In this document: one piece after another, positions 31,912-42,174 of the stretch
How the letters are laid out: each line of letters starts with the position of its first letter
Numbering within the stretch: the first letter of the stretch is position 1
NCBI GenBank assembly: GCA_964036045.1
Contig: OZ038383.1
Coordinates: 13,408,430 to 13,472,429 of the forward strand
DNA from: Eutreptiella sp. 'Long Island Sound 2002'
Lineage: Eukaryota; Euglenozoa; Euglenophyceae; Eutreptiales; Eutreptiaceae
Reading direction: 5' to 3'
DNA: 64,000 bases
Position numbers and translations under genes: made by a program
The notes under the pieces: model-generated
Told to the model about the DNA's origin: nothing
The model's input: only the letters and a program-made list of their open reading frames with translations
Databases searched by the model: none

Positions 31912-34900
31912 ATGTCCCAGCAGACTATGTCCCAACTCGCAAGCCTGGCCTCGCACCCCGACCCCGCAGCCGACACCCTCGCCCACTACCAAGCCCTCCC
32001 CGTTGCCCACCATCAATTGGAGGAGGCAACGTACGAGTCGGGGGCACTGGGGGTGGATGACATCGTGGGCTGGGCAGCCTCCCTCGACCCCTCCCCCGAT
32101 GTCATCCACATCGACATGCGCAGCCCCACCCGCAACAGCTACCTCGGGGGGAGGGGATGGGCCACAACCCTGTGGAGGGAGCTGCGCCGCCAACTCCCCT
32201 CCCTCAAATTTCTCCATCTAACCCCTCTCCCCTCCAGTGTTGACCAGCTCCTCAACTCGATGAGGACTAACCCTGTGGGGAAGCCTAAGGACGCCCACGT
32301 CCAGGTGTACCCCACCACTAACCTCGTCCACACCCCCCCCAATTGCGATATGGTGTGCCTGCAGGATCTTGCTGCAGGTGCACCAGCAGACCACTCTTTT
32401 TTCCCCTTTTCTTGGCACCTTGCCAACCCCCGGTGGTGGGATGATTTGGGCATCGCCCCTTTCCATCCCACCATCCCCCCCCCAGCTGCACGTCCCCGAC
32501 GTCACCCACCCCACCTTCTATAGCACAACTTCTTTGCAATGGTACCGTGGTGCCTCATGCGCCCCCCCCTTCATTTCAAGTGAGCCCCCCGTCCGCACCG
32601 AACCCCTTCCTGACCCCCCTCATGGGGTGATGGGCAGCCCTGACCCCGCCCCCGACAGGGTTGGCCCCTCTCAGCCGCCCCTCAACTTTGTTGATGGGAA
32701 CGGCTACATTGTGCTTTGGGGGCTTGTGGAGGCAAGGAATTGTGAGGTGGGGTGGAACAAGGTGATGAAGGCGTGGGGCAGCGGCGACGAAAAAGTCGTC
32801 GCAAAGAATTTTGAGCTCCTTTTCAACGCCGCGCGGAGTGAGGAGCAGGCCAAGGATCCTACGCTCCCCCGCCGTTGGCAAAGCAAGAGCACCTTGGGGT
32901 CGGGGGTGGGGGGGGGGCCCTCTTCAAGAAGTTCCACCCCCACCTCACCGAAAGTGTCCCTGGGGTTGGGGACCTCCACCCAATGACGCCGGGCAGCGTC
33001 ATTGTGGCCAGTGTGGGGAGTGGGTCGCAGCTCCCCCACACCGACGTGGCCACCCACCCCGAGGTCCTCCCCCCCCACGACAGGGAGGAGGGGGACTGCC
33101 ACCTGAGTAGCTTCCTCTGCTTGTCAGAGGAATACCAGGTGGCTGTGCAGGCGGGGACGGCCCTGGGGGAGGCGGGGGAGGCGCGCCGGGACACCGTTGA
33201 GCTGCATCGGGGTGACATGCTGCTGATGGTGGCCACCAGCCGCCATCATGGGTTGCCTGTCCTCCCCGACTCCAAGGATGGGCTGCAGGGGGCTCTTTTT
33301 AACTTGTGGACCCCCGACGCCCGACACAAACACCACCAGGCCAACACCACACACTTGGACGCCACCCCCCCCAAGGAGGCCCTGGACGTTGCTGGGGATT
33401 TGTCCAGCTGGGACTGCCCCAGCGTGGACCAGGTGTTGTGGGTGGGGAAGGGGGCGGTTGGGAGGGTGGGGTTGTGGGAGGGGGAGGCTGCCCAGGCCCT
33501 CTTCGCCGACCCCCCCCAGACGGTCCCGGCAGGCCCCCCCACCTGCCCCTTCCACCCCACCTTCATCTCCCGGTCGATCCCGGCCTCCGACCTCGCCGTC
33601 ATCGAGGTCAGCGAGCAGTGCATGCTGTTCTTCGTGGGCAGTGTGCACCAGCTGGAGGTCTGCAAGGGGGGCAATGTCGATGCGGAGTCGGAGATCCACT
33701 TCGCCATGTCCGGCATTGCCCCCCCGGGTCGGCCGACCACGCTGTGGCACCTGGTGAACACGGTCCCAGCGTGGCGGTCGCCCAAGTGCGCGAAGACCGG
33801 GGCATGGAGCATCACCTGCCCATGCGAGTGCAAGGTGTGCTGGCTTGTGTGTTTGCTTTGTGTATTGGCAAATTGGACGAAATTCACGTGAAATTCGTAC
33901 GAAATTCGTACGAATTTCGTACGAATTTCACGTGAATAAATTTGTGTGAATATTCTGGAAATGTGAAATTCGTACGAGATTCGTACGAATTTCTGTGAAT
34001 TTCGTCCAATTTGCTCCTTTTGCTCTTGCATTGCCTCGTGTCCACTCCCCCTTTCTCAATTTGTGCCCGGCACACCTCCCCACATCTGTAGGTCCCGTTC
34101 ACCGCTTGGTCGCCGGATATTCGGCACCACACCAAGCGCAAGTACAAGCCCCGGCCCCGATTGCCCGAGGAGCACGCCGAGCCCGCCGAAGGCCCCGGTG
34201 GCGACCAGCCCGCAGGCACCGGCGGTGGACGGGCGCCAAGCGAGGCCGGCAGTGTGCGGAGTGAGGGGTCGCAGCGCTCTCGGCGTTCGGGAGGCAGCGG
34301 GGCCAGCATCGCCAGGGGGCATGTGGCGCGCGAGGTGGTGGTGCCCCAGCCGTCCCGCGACGAGTTGGGCGACGCCCACAACGACCCCCCCCCTGGACCG
34401 GGTCACCCTGGCCGCCAGGCAGCCGGATCCGGCCTGGACCCTGCAGGTGCCGCCCGGGCCGGATGGGCGGCAGCGGCATCTCAGTGCCGTGTGGGACATG
34501 GTGTTGGAGTCGCGGGGGGTGCAGGGCACCCTCCGCATCTCCTTCCCCTGCCCCATTGTGGTCCGGGGGGGGGGCCAACCTGCCTGCGGGGCAGGAGCTG
34601 GTGGGCATGTTTGCCTACCGGCTTGTGAGTGGGCACTGGCGGGTGCAGACGGGGGTGGCGCGGACTGGGGAGGCGGAGACGGTGACGACGGCTGGGGTTT
34701 TTGGGCTGAATGTGCTCACGGGTTGGGAGCAGCGGAGGGCGGAGTGGGTGGACGTGGCATGGCTTGCCATGCGCGTCCATGTGGGGAGGCAGCGGAAGAT
34801 GGGGGTGGCTGACGTCATTGACGTCGAGGAGGACGAACCCCCCCCCACGCGCAAGCGCAAAGGGCGCCCCGAAGGGGACACGCCCCCCCCCCCCCAAAAG

Positions 34901-35482
34901 CCCCGCGTACGGCCACCCCGGCGGAGCGGGCAGTGCGGGCGGAGCAGGCGGAGCCGGTGGGGGGGCGGGGGCAGAGGGGGGTGGTGCAGGAGTGGGTGGA
35001 CCAGCAGCGGGCGGGGGCGTGGGAGGCACGCGCGATTAGCGCGGAGGCCGCCAACCGCGACCTCGAGGCCCGTCTGTCCAGGGCCAACGAGGACAGGTGG
35101 GACTGCGAGTCGCGGTTGGCGGACGTCACCAAGGAGCGTGACCGGCTGGCCACCAAGGTGAAGACTCTTGAGCGCGACGTGGCGACGCTGCGCAAGGCAA
35201 AGCCAGCGGCACAGCCAGCAGAGGCAGTGGAGAGGGCTGAGGGTGCCGAGGCCCCCGCCCCCCCCGGGTGACAACGGGGGGGCCAGTGCTGCCGGTGTCC
35301 GGTACCTCCTGGCCGGCGCACAGGCCTGGCATGCCCAGGCCGAGGCATGTGCCGGCCAGATGTCGGCAGTGTCCACCGGCCTGCGGATGGCCATGATGGC
35401 CAGTGGCCAGCAGGTCGATGTGGACAGCGTGGCCCCCGACGCCCCCAAGGTGACTGCTGCAATGGAGGACGTGCGCCGGTAG
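31912..35482 (+). CDS. Transposon-encoded 2OG-Fe(II) oxygenase-like protein, multi-domain
   Basis: About 1,100 residues if frame changes are accepted; exon 1 31,912-33,834, intron 33,835-34,091 (phase 0, ECK/VPF), exon 2 from 34,092. The first ATG has AACAATGT context. Residues 1-330 are unassigned. The core around residues 360-460 has PHTDV (33,037, the H-x-D Fe pair), RHHGLP (33,244, distal His) and GALFNLWTPDAR, the order of a double-stranded beta-helix dioxygenase of the TET/JBP, AlkB or prolyl-hydroxylase type; the usual Arg of the 2OG site is not obvious. Then come CPCEC, an unassigned domain (GMFAYRLVSGHWRVQ), VADVIDVEEDE (SUMO-interaction-like) with TRKRKGRP (NLS-like), and a coiled coil (35,000-35,220). 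Frame changes fall at homopolymers 32,475, 32,908, 34,385, 34,565, 34,883 and 35,258. Sequence after the TAG at 35,480 stays open to 35,601. Substrate unknown. Confidence 0.6.
33835..34091 (+). other. Intron of the oxygenase-like gene containing palindrome cluster II
   Basis: Donor AAG/GTGTGC at 33,834/33,835 and acceptor CTGTAG at 34,086-34,091 join TGC AAG to GTC CCG without a frame shift. The intron body, 33,877-34,010, is a near-perfect large palindrome: GGACGAAATTCACGTGAA at its start is complemented by TTCTGTGAATTTCGTCC at its end, with TTCGTACGAA units between. Confidence 0.75.
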
Positions 35483-35967
35483 TACCCCCCCCACCGCCTC
35501 ACGTCGGCGGCCATGGACCCCTCCTTTGTGGAGGCGGTGGGGGAGCAGAGCTCCCAGGGCTCCGCTAGCCGGAGCTCTGCTCCAGGGGGTGGGGGTGCGT
35601 AGCTGACCCTTTACCCTCCGGACCACCTATCCTTTCTAACCACCACGAATGTTATCCTGCCCCCCCCCCCCCAAGCATGGGCAGTTTGACCGACATGTGG
35701 GGCACTCCCCCCCCACTGTGCGAAATTTTCTGCAGCACTGTTTGTACATTATTTGGGGTACGCTATGCCCCCTGACCTGTTTGCGATATTTTCTGCGGAA
35801 CTATTTGTATTTTATTTGGGGTATGCTATGCCCCCTGACGTGTTACACTGCTGGCTGAGTGTCAGCCAGAATGACAACCACTGGACTGGGTGTGTGATAA
35901 CCCATGTGCACCATCCTGCGCTTGCTTTGTGAGGGTCAACGAGGGCAGAAGGATGAGGCTTCGGCAG

Positions 35968-36150
35968 AAATTCTGTGAGAGTCATGTGAAATTCGTACGA
36001 AATTCGTGCGAAATTCGTACGAATTTCGTACGAATTTCGTGCGAATTTCACATTTTCAGAATATTCGCACATTTCCGTTCACGTGAAATTCGCACGAAAT
36101 TCGTACGAAATTCGTACGAATTTCGTGCGAATTTATGTGAATTTCTTCCA
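35968..36150 (+). repeat. Palindrome cluster III between the two transposon genes
   Basis: Two back-to-back groups of TTCGTACGAA and TTCGTGCGAA units, with TTCACGTGAA and CATGTGAA flanks, separated by CAGAATATTCGCAC. It sits about 100 bp upstream of the transposase start codon, a natural place for promoter or autoregulatory binding (inference). Confidence 0.85.
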
Positions 36151-36251
36151 ATTGCATGCAAATCACAGTAGAGAGAGTGGTCTGCGGGAGGGGGATGGTA
36201 GAAACCTTGCGATGACTGCCTCCCCATTCAACAAGTCTTGTATCTCACACC

Positions 36252-38015
36252 ATGCCGCGGCCCAAGGAGCCATTCCATCTGCTAGCGGATCGTACACGAC
36301 GGCGGCGCCTGCAAGAGCTCCAGGAGGTTGTTACCAAGGAGCTTGCAGCACCCTACACCGTCAAGTACCTGCCCGACACGGGGCAAATAGTGCTTACCCC
36401 CGAAACAAGAGTTGTAGCCACCGTCCAGCCTGAGCCCACCCAGGAGGAGAGGTTGATTACGGCCGTCTGGAGGATCCGGTCATTGCACCTCTCTAGGACG
36501 GAGTCCCGGTACCTAGTGGGGAGCATGACGTACGGTGTGGTATGGGACCAGGTGTACGGCATGCTTCGGCAGCTAGCATTGCCGGAGTCCCGGGCGTTCA
36601 CCGCCTATACGGGAGACGACACGGCCATCAATGGTGCGGCCTGCTACCTACCTGACCGCATCGGCCACCTATTCAAGTGTCGACCACCCCCACCCTCGGC
36701 CATCATGCAGCCCGGGGACCGACGGCTGCATTGGTTGCCTATTGCGGTGGACGGTACATCGAGGCATGAGGCCTCGTACGTCCATTGCACGCTTGGTGGC
36801 ACCGCCAGCCCCAACCAACTATCTAGTTGGTGGCTACTAGGGGGCAGTGAAAAGTGGGAGACCCTCTACGCGGCCTCCCAGGAAATTGATTTTGATGATG
36901 AGTTGCGCAAGGCCGCAACCGTAAGTTTTAAGGATACGGCAGGGAACGATAGGCAGTCCCTTTTTTTTCTGTGTGCAGATGGTAAAGCACAGGTGCTCAT
37001 GGCGGGCTGCCAAAACTGGAAGGCAGAATCCCCTGGTGCCACTGTGTGTTGGGTCTGCATGCGTAACCGTGCTCTGTGCCTTGCTACCTTTGGCACAGCA
37101 AGTGCGATAGACGGCAACTGGGAACCAGCCGTTGCCATAAATGCTATATATAGGACCATTACGAGTGATAGGCGAGTGCCTGATTATGGCCTCCATGGGG
37201 TCCTTCGTGTCCTGTGGTGTGCAGTCAACGGGACACGGGACCTAGTTGTACAATTGACAGGGAAGGCACCGGCCACTGTGGCACGCACCATGCTGCAACC
37301 GGTTCTAGATGAGGCACGGCTTGCTGCACGAACTTGCACCCGTGCCTCATTAAATAATGACAAGGCAAACAGCAAGGGGAAGGTGAGGATGGAGTGTGCT
37401 GTTGCCATCCATTTCATGCAGAATAGGGGTTGGGAGAAGATAATAGATGCTTGCCTAGAGCAGCCTAGTGTGAGGCAGCATCAAGTAGGGGGAAAAAGTT
37501 GGGAGTCGGTGTGCAAAACGTGGTGGGAGAATTTTGCAAGCATGTGTGTATACGCGTGGCGTTCCGCATGGTTCTCCGGGGCCGACTTGGGGCGGCTCCG
37601 GAACCATAGCATAGCCATGGGCGCTGCCCACAATGAGCTCCAGTGGGGCAAACTTCTGTGGACGCATCTTTGGATCGACCACATGTATTATTTTGCAAAG
37701 AAGTGGAGAATCTTGTCAAAGTTCTCCTGCTTTGCCATGGAGGGAAGTCACCGGAGGCTGAAGCGCATGTTGCGCAACAGCGGGGGCCTAAGCCTCCTCC
37801 GGGGGAGACTAGGGGTGCAAGTGGTTGTGGACAACCACACTATTGACGATAGCCTTTGGTTGCATGGGTGGGATGCGACCAAAAGGGCTCAACATGGGCA
37901 AGGGGCCATAAGTGTACAAACGTATGCAAGCCGCACAAGAAGACGGCTTCTAACCGACATGCAGCACCTTCAGACTCTACAGCGGCGGTTCCGGTGCCGC
38001 AAGAGACGGACATGA
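36252..38015 (+). CDS. DDE transposase candidate with RAG1/Transib-like zinc and acidic layout
   Basis: One uninterrupted frame of 587 codons starting at an ATG after CTCACACC. The N-terminal 150 residues are basic and helical (RTRRRRLQELQEVVTKEL). A first acidic site is in LPIAVDGTSR (D167), a second in FFLCADGKAQVL (D243), followed by CWVC (C266, C269). Later come H472 and H477 (THLWIDHMYYF) and E497 in CFAMEGSHRRLKRMLR. D-D-C-x2-C-H-x4-H-E, with E exactly 20 residues after the second His, reproduces the order and part of the spacing of RAG1 (D600, D708, C727, C730, H937, H942, E962). Overall similarity is too low to name the superfamily; CACTA/Chapaev/Transib relatives or the KDZ group are alternatives. 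It is the only intact large ORF of the transposon and would supply cutting and joining. Confidence 0.7.
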   Translation: MPRPKEPFHLLADRTRRRRLQELQEVVTKELAAPYTVKYLPDTGQIVLTPETRVVATVQPEPTQEERLITAVWRIRSLHLSRTESRYLVGSMTYGVVWDQVYGMLRQLALPESRAFTAYTGDDTAINGAACYLPDRIGHLFKCRPPPPSAIMQPGDRRLHWLPIAVDGTSRHEASYVHCTLGGTASPNQLSSWWLLGGSEKWETLYAASQEIDFDDELRKAATVSFKDTAGNDRQSLFFLCADGKAQVLMAGCQNWKAESPGATVCWVCMRNRALCLATFGTASAIDGNWEPAVAINAIYRTITSDRRVPDYGLHGVLRVLWCAVNGTRDLVVQLTGKAPATVARTMLQPVLDEARLAARTCTRASLNNDKANSKGKVRMECAVAIHFMQNRGWEKIIDACLEQPSVRQHQVGGKSWESVCKTWWENFASMCVYAWRSAWFSGADLGRLRNHSIAMGAAHNELQWGKLLWTHLWIDHMYYFAKKWRILSKFSCFAMEGSHRRLKRMLRNSGGLSLLRGRLGVQVVVDNHTIDDSLWLHGWDATKRAQHGQGAISVQTYASRTRRRLLTDMQHLQTLQRRFRCRKRRT

Positions 38016-38124
38016 GATCACCTTACGAACCCAGACCATTGTTGCCTGTGACCGGGGTGCATGCTGGGGGGCTTACTAGGGGTGTGAGGACAAATCAGGG
38101 GGTGCACACCGGTAACATTTGTGT

Positions 38125-38215
38125 AAATTCACGTGAATTCACGTGAAATTCGTACGAAATTCGTACGAACTTCGTGCGAATTTCGTACGAATTCACGTGA
38201 ATTCACGGCTGTGAA
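38125..38215 (+). repeat. Subterminal palindrome cluster IV
   Basis: TTCACGTGAATTCACGTGAA followed by TTCGTACGAA units and closed by TACGAATTCACGTGAATTCA; mirror-like about its centre. It mirrors cluster I near the opposite end. Confidence 0.85.
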
Positions 38216-38430
38216 TCGGCTACAGGCTTGCCGGGTTCCGGCACCTCTCGTTTTGGGCACGGTTCGGACATGATGGATGCTTTTGGGGCGGGACTTTCAT
38301 TGGATGATGCGTAACAAAGCTAGGGGAGGAATTTTGGCCCCTCAAAGCCCTTGGAATGAACCAAGAATATGGCATTTTCCCCCAAAAACCTCAAAATTTG
38401 GGTAAATTCACGTGAAATTCACGCAATTAT

Positions 38431-38467
38431 TCAAACGGCCACTTAACGGCCGTTCACGAAGGGTACA
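38431..38467 (-). repeat. Right terminal inverted repeat of the transposon
   Basis: TTCAAACGGCC, an 11-bp extra segment, then GTTCACGAAGGGTACA, the complement of the left end. A further GTGAAATTCACG block lies just inside. Confidence 0.85.
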
Positions 38468-38469
38468 AT

Positions 38470-38580
38470 GGTGCTCCAGATTGTGTGGTGAGGGGGGGCA
38501 AAAAGGAGGTGTGGGGAATGGTCCAAAAAAGATGCCCGGCGCGTGCCTGGCGCACTAATACTCCCTGTCCTTTGTGCCCC
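38470..38580 (-). repeat. GGGGGA-ended repeat R2, other half
   Basis: The reverse complement matches 13,495-13,597 (GGTGCTCCAGATTGTGTGG against GGTACTCCAAATTGTTTGG in R1). Together with 31,255-31,514 it makes a complete R copy once the transposon is removed. Confidence 0.8.
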
Positions 38581-38589
38581 CCCCCTCAC

Positions 38590-40399
38590 TTTGGGTGTGT
38601 TCCTACAGCAGTGTGGGGATACCATCTTACACAGCTGGGCATTTCTCAAGGGGTGTTGGGTAGGCTTTTTAGTGCAACCAGAGGCCACATAGGCCACTAG
38701 CATCCAACGGGAGCCCCTACGTAGGTCATGAGCCAGCCATTTTCCAGAGGGTACATGAAGATGTGGTGATGTGATGGCAAATATTGTTGCCCATAAAAGT
38801 ACAGATCAACAACGGTTTCTAAAGGATGTGTTGGAAGGTCGCTCTACTCCTCCAAACAACACATCTTGGAAATTGCCCTCCTGCCATCAGAGTCTCTCTT
38901 CACCAGCACACGCCCTTTCCTCTAGAAAAACCATGCCACCATCTCTGCTCCAATTCTGTCCATCGTGAGTATGCTTTACCTTGCCCTCCATATTTAAGTG
39001 CTTTATGTTTCTCATGCCTGTATTCAGACGCCCAAATGGTCATCACTGGCTGCAGTCTGCAATAGCTCAAGACCATTTCAGCTGTTGTGTGGTACCAGTG
39101 TGACGCAGATCCAACTACCATGAAACAAAATGCCAAAAAAGGCACCGTTGGTAATGTTGAGTTTTGGTTGACTGTCACTGGGCCTCGTGCCATCTACTGC
39201 ATCGAAAAACCATATGCCACATCGAAGAACCAACTACCATCTATGTAACTGGACGGCTGAGTGGTTGCATGGTTGGCAGGATCCTGTTGAACAAAATATG
39301 TTCTTACAATCAGTTTGATGTTCATCATGAGTGGAACTGTCTCAGGGGTGCTCACTGCCTGCTACTGCCACCGACCGCCTACAATTGCACGCGACCCTTG
39401 AGAACAAATATGTACACCTCTTTTACAAGTGCACGCAACGCAGGGCATGCCCTGTTGTGTGTGGGAGTACTTCTCATTGTTTGGTCAATTTTGCTCAACT
39501 GCCTTGCGACCGCCTGCAACTGCCTGCGACCATGGGAACACCCTTGGTACGCCAAAAGGACCAGTTTCAAGTGAGTTTTTCTGTGACTGATTTACATTTA
39601 GTCGTTAAAGGACACAATTCTGCCCGGAGGTCCGCTACCATGGTCCAGTACAAAAACAAGGTACTTCCGGATGTTTTAAACCATCTGTTTTTCAGGAGCT
39701 GTTCTTTGACTGGTGACACATGGTTGCATGCTTTGGGCCTTGCTGAACTCCACCTGGAACCTGGGCTGTCGAGGTGGGAGCTTGCAGGGCTCCGACCACA
39801 GCGCTTACATTTGTGTCGCATCGCCATTTAGCCATTTCCGCCTCCATTTCCACGAGAGAAGGCATCGTGTTGTTCGCCTGCCTCAGCACAGCTGGCAATG
39901 GCGGATGTCATCAGGTATCGGGTTTGGGCTTGTTGGCCATCCTCCTGTTGTACTCCATCACCAGCCTCCTGTTGGCTATGTCACCCAAGTACTATTTCCT
40001 GCACTGGTGATGTACGTGGTATGGGGTCCAGAGGGGTCCTGTCCCAGAGCTTCCCCTGAGATTGTTTTTTTCTGCACCTCCATACTGACAGCCGCCAAGG
40101 GCACAGCTTGTAATGTGCTGCATGGCTTCTCACCCCTGCAGAAGCTGCATAAGTTGCGAGACGGCGGTACAGGCTAAGCTTTGAATCGATTGCATCTACG
40201 TCTAAGTCCATGGTGGTTTGTACCATTCCCGGTGCTGGTGCCGCAATACATCTTCTGGACATGTGGATGTGCTTTGCTTGACCCGGTCTCATCACTCGGC
40301 TTGTGTCACTCTAAGCTCTGCCCTATGGCAGTGTTTGGCTGCCCTTCGTGCCCCCTCATGTTCCCACAACCTGCTTCCGCTTTGCTTCCACCCTTGCAG
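38590..40399. other. No secure gene
   Basis: Anonymous frames up to 166 codons on the plus strand (39,331-39,831) without motifs. Nothing else stands out. Confidence 0.45.
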
Positions 40400-40679
40400 C
40401 AACGTTGAAGCTGGGCCTTTGGTAACCCTCACGGGGCCAGACGGAGATGGCGCTGACATCAATGAGGAGGAAGAACACTTGCTGGAGGAGGGAGAAGACA
40501 AGGCTCACGCAGAGCAGTGGACAGCGTGGAGCGCGGCTGAGAAGGAGGCCTCTACACCTTCTCCATTCAGGCGTCCCGGACGGCGTGACTCACCGTTTTC
40601 ATTTCCAGGTTGGGAGGCTGATTGTGATTGTGCAGTGTTTGTGTTGTCATGCTGTGTCATGTCTGAGACGTGTTTCTGA
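40400..40679 (+). CDS. Candidate acidic exon, unknown protein
   Basis: After the acceptor CACCCTTGCAG the frame reads VEAGPLVTLTGPDGDGADIN, EEEEHLLEEGEDKAHAEQW and then Ser/Pro/Arg-rich sequence, with a second acceptor-like TTTCCAG at 40,607. The composition is that of a disordered acidic region. It ends at a TGA at 40,677. No family assigned. Confidence 0.3.
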
Positions 40680-41013
40680 GCACTTGGTTACTGAATTGGC
40701 CTTTGATCACATCACATCACATGAGGCAACAAATAAACGCCCCCAACGCCGATCTGGTCAGGTGTCTACCAACGCTCCATCCCCCCCCCCCTGGCACAAC
40801 GACCGCCCTGTGCAACGACCACCCCACAGGTACGCGGCGCTTGCTCCTGACACCACATTTTTGACAGAATTGTTTTTGATGGCTGTGGGACGAGTTGTGG
40901 TCGCTGTAGGACATAAATTTAGGCATGTAGGACGAAATTTGATGCATGTTAGAGTGTAATGGAGGCATACAGGAGGAGCTAGGGGTGCTTGGGAGAATAT
41001 TTCTGATGAAGAT

Positions 41014-41385
41014 TTGCGGACGGTTACGATGTGTACCCTCTTCCCTGGAGGTCCGAGGCTTGCTCAGCTTGAAGATGTTGCTTGTTTTCTAGCAAACCCA
41101 ATGGACACTGATTTCTCATTCCATGAAGCCTCATGTTGCTTTGTCAATGTGTTTGCCAGGGAGAAGGGCATTTGGCCCTACCACCCCCGGCGCAATGTGC
41201 CAGAAAGGTTTTCCTGGGCTGCACAAGTGCATGCTCTTGTCCAACGACCACCCCCTGGTCACCCCTGGTTAAACGGCACTTTTCGGCCTGAAAACGCTGT
41301 CAAACCACCTGCTGGTTCTGCGGTGAAACAGTGCTGGTTGGTGTGCAAATTTGGTGGTGCATGGGGGGCCAAAGAACGCCTTTAG
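41014..41385 (+). CDS. Possible coding fragment, unknown protein
   Basis: An open frame of 123 codons with segments such as RLAQLEDVACFLANPMDTDF, SCCFVNVFAREKGIWPYHP and RFSWAAQVHALVQ. Its second half overlaps a repeat-like segment (CAACGACCACC...CTGGTC...AAACAGTGCTGGT) that resembles 63,605-63,705, so at least the end may be repeat-derived. Confidence 0.25.
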   Translation: MRTVTMCTLFPGGPRLAQLEDVACFLANPMDTDFSFHEASCCFVNVFAREKGIWPYHPRRNVPERFSWAAQVHALVQRPPPGHPWLNGTFRPENAVKPPAGSAVKQCWLVCKFGGAWGAKERL

Positions 41386-41390
41386 GGCTT

Positions 41391-41470
41391 AAAGGTAAAA
41401 ATAAAAATGATTTGACAAATAAACCTAAAAATACGACAAATAAAAACAATCATAATAAGAATAACAAGGC
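41391..41470 (+). repeat. A-rich low-complexity stretch
   Basis: Runs of AATAAAA, ACAAATAAA and similar words; no ORF. Confidence 0.7.
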
Positions 41471-41927
41471 AACATTCTTGTGGCAACCTGCTGACATCCT
41501 CTCGCCTCGTGAGCCATTCCGCGGTGATTTTCTGAGGTTCTACCAGATAGGCATTTAATGCATTGCATTGATGCTCATGCAATGTCATTGGCATTGTCAT
41601 TCTGCCGTTCCAAAAAAAAATTGTATCACGTCCCGTTTGCAGTTGATTATATGCGAGAGTGCAAAATCCCGGTGCCCGTCTTGGGTCAAATAGAAACATT
41701 TGGCAATCTGCCCTTCTGACCTTACCCCATGATATCTACCTGTGCAAACCACCAACCACCATACGCCTTGCAGCCTCACGATTCACCCCCACGCACGATA
41801 ACACAATGCTACCATTACAACCACAACACACCACCTCCAGGGTGCTCAATAGCAGGCAATTTGAGGTTTCAAATGTGGGAGAGGATCCAATGGTTTGTCG
41901 CGTATTTGGTTCTACTGGTTCAGTACT

Positions 41928-42012
41928 GCCGCTGCTGCTGCTAATACTGCTGGTGCTGGTGCTGCTGCTGCTCCTCCTCCTGCTGCTGTTGCTGCTGTTG
42001 CTCCTGCTGGGG
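41928..42012 (+). repeat. CTG/CTC trinucleotide repeat
   Basis: About 27 near-consecutive CTG, CTC and TTG triplets. All frames stay open because there are no stops in the triplets: Leu-rich in one frame, Ala-rich in another, Cys-rich in the third. Confidence 0.9.
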
Positions 42013-42174
42013 GGCGGGTACCCGTTGCATCAGCCTGCCCAGTGCTTTTGTATTTGCTTGTCCAAGAACACTTTCAATATCCAACATCCCACTCCCACAA
42101 GGGTACATGAGAGACGCAGTATCGTGGTCATGGTTTTGCTAACCGTTAGTGCATGATCCATATGTGCTTAGATT

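Larger units (their letters stand above)
31517..38467 (+). mobile_element. DNA transposon carrying an oxygenase-like gene and a DDE transposase
   Basis: A 6,951-bp element. The left terminus reads TGTACCCTTCGTGAAC and the right terminus is its reverse complement, GTTCACGAAGGGTACA. It is flanked by AT on both sides, consistent with a 2-bp target duplication, and it splits repeat R2; repeat R1 at 13.5 kb shows the unoccupied arrangement. Inside are two plus-strand genes, 31,912-35,482 and 36,252-38,015, and four clusters of palindromic CpG-containing repeats that I find nowhere else in the window. Superfamily assignment is open: the termini are not the CAC ends of Transib/RAG or CACTA elements. 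Confidence 0.85.

Noticed and set aside
31912-35482. Treating the oxygenase-like region as four or five separate small genes
   Set aside because: Adjacent pieces continue the same protein at homopolymer runs and across a clean phase-0 intron, with no starts or stops suited to separate genes.
36252-38015. Calling the transposase a true Transib or RAG1 homologue
   Set aside because: Only the order and part of the spacing of key residues match; the element ends are TGTACCC rather than CAC and overall sequence similarity is not evident.
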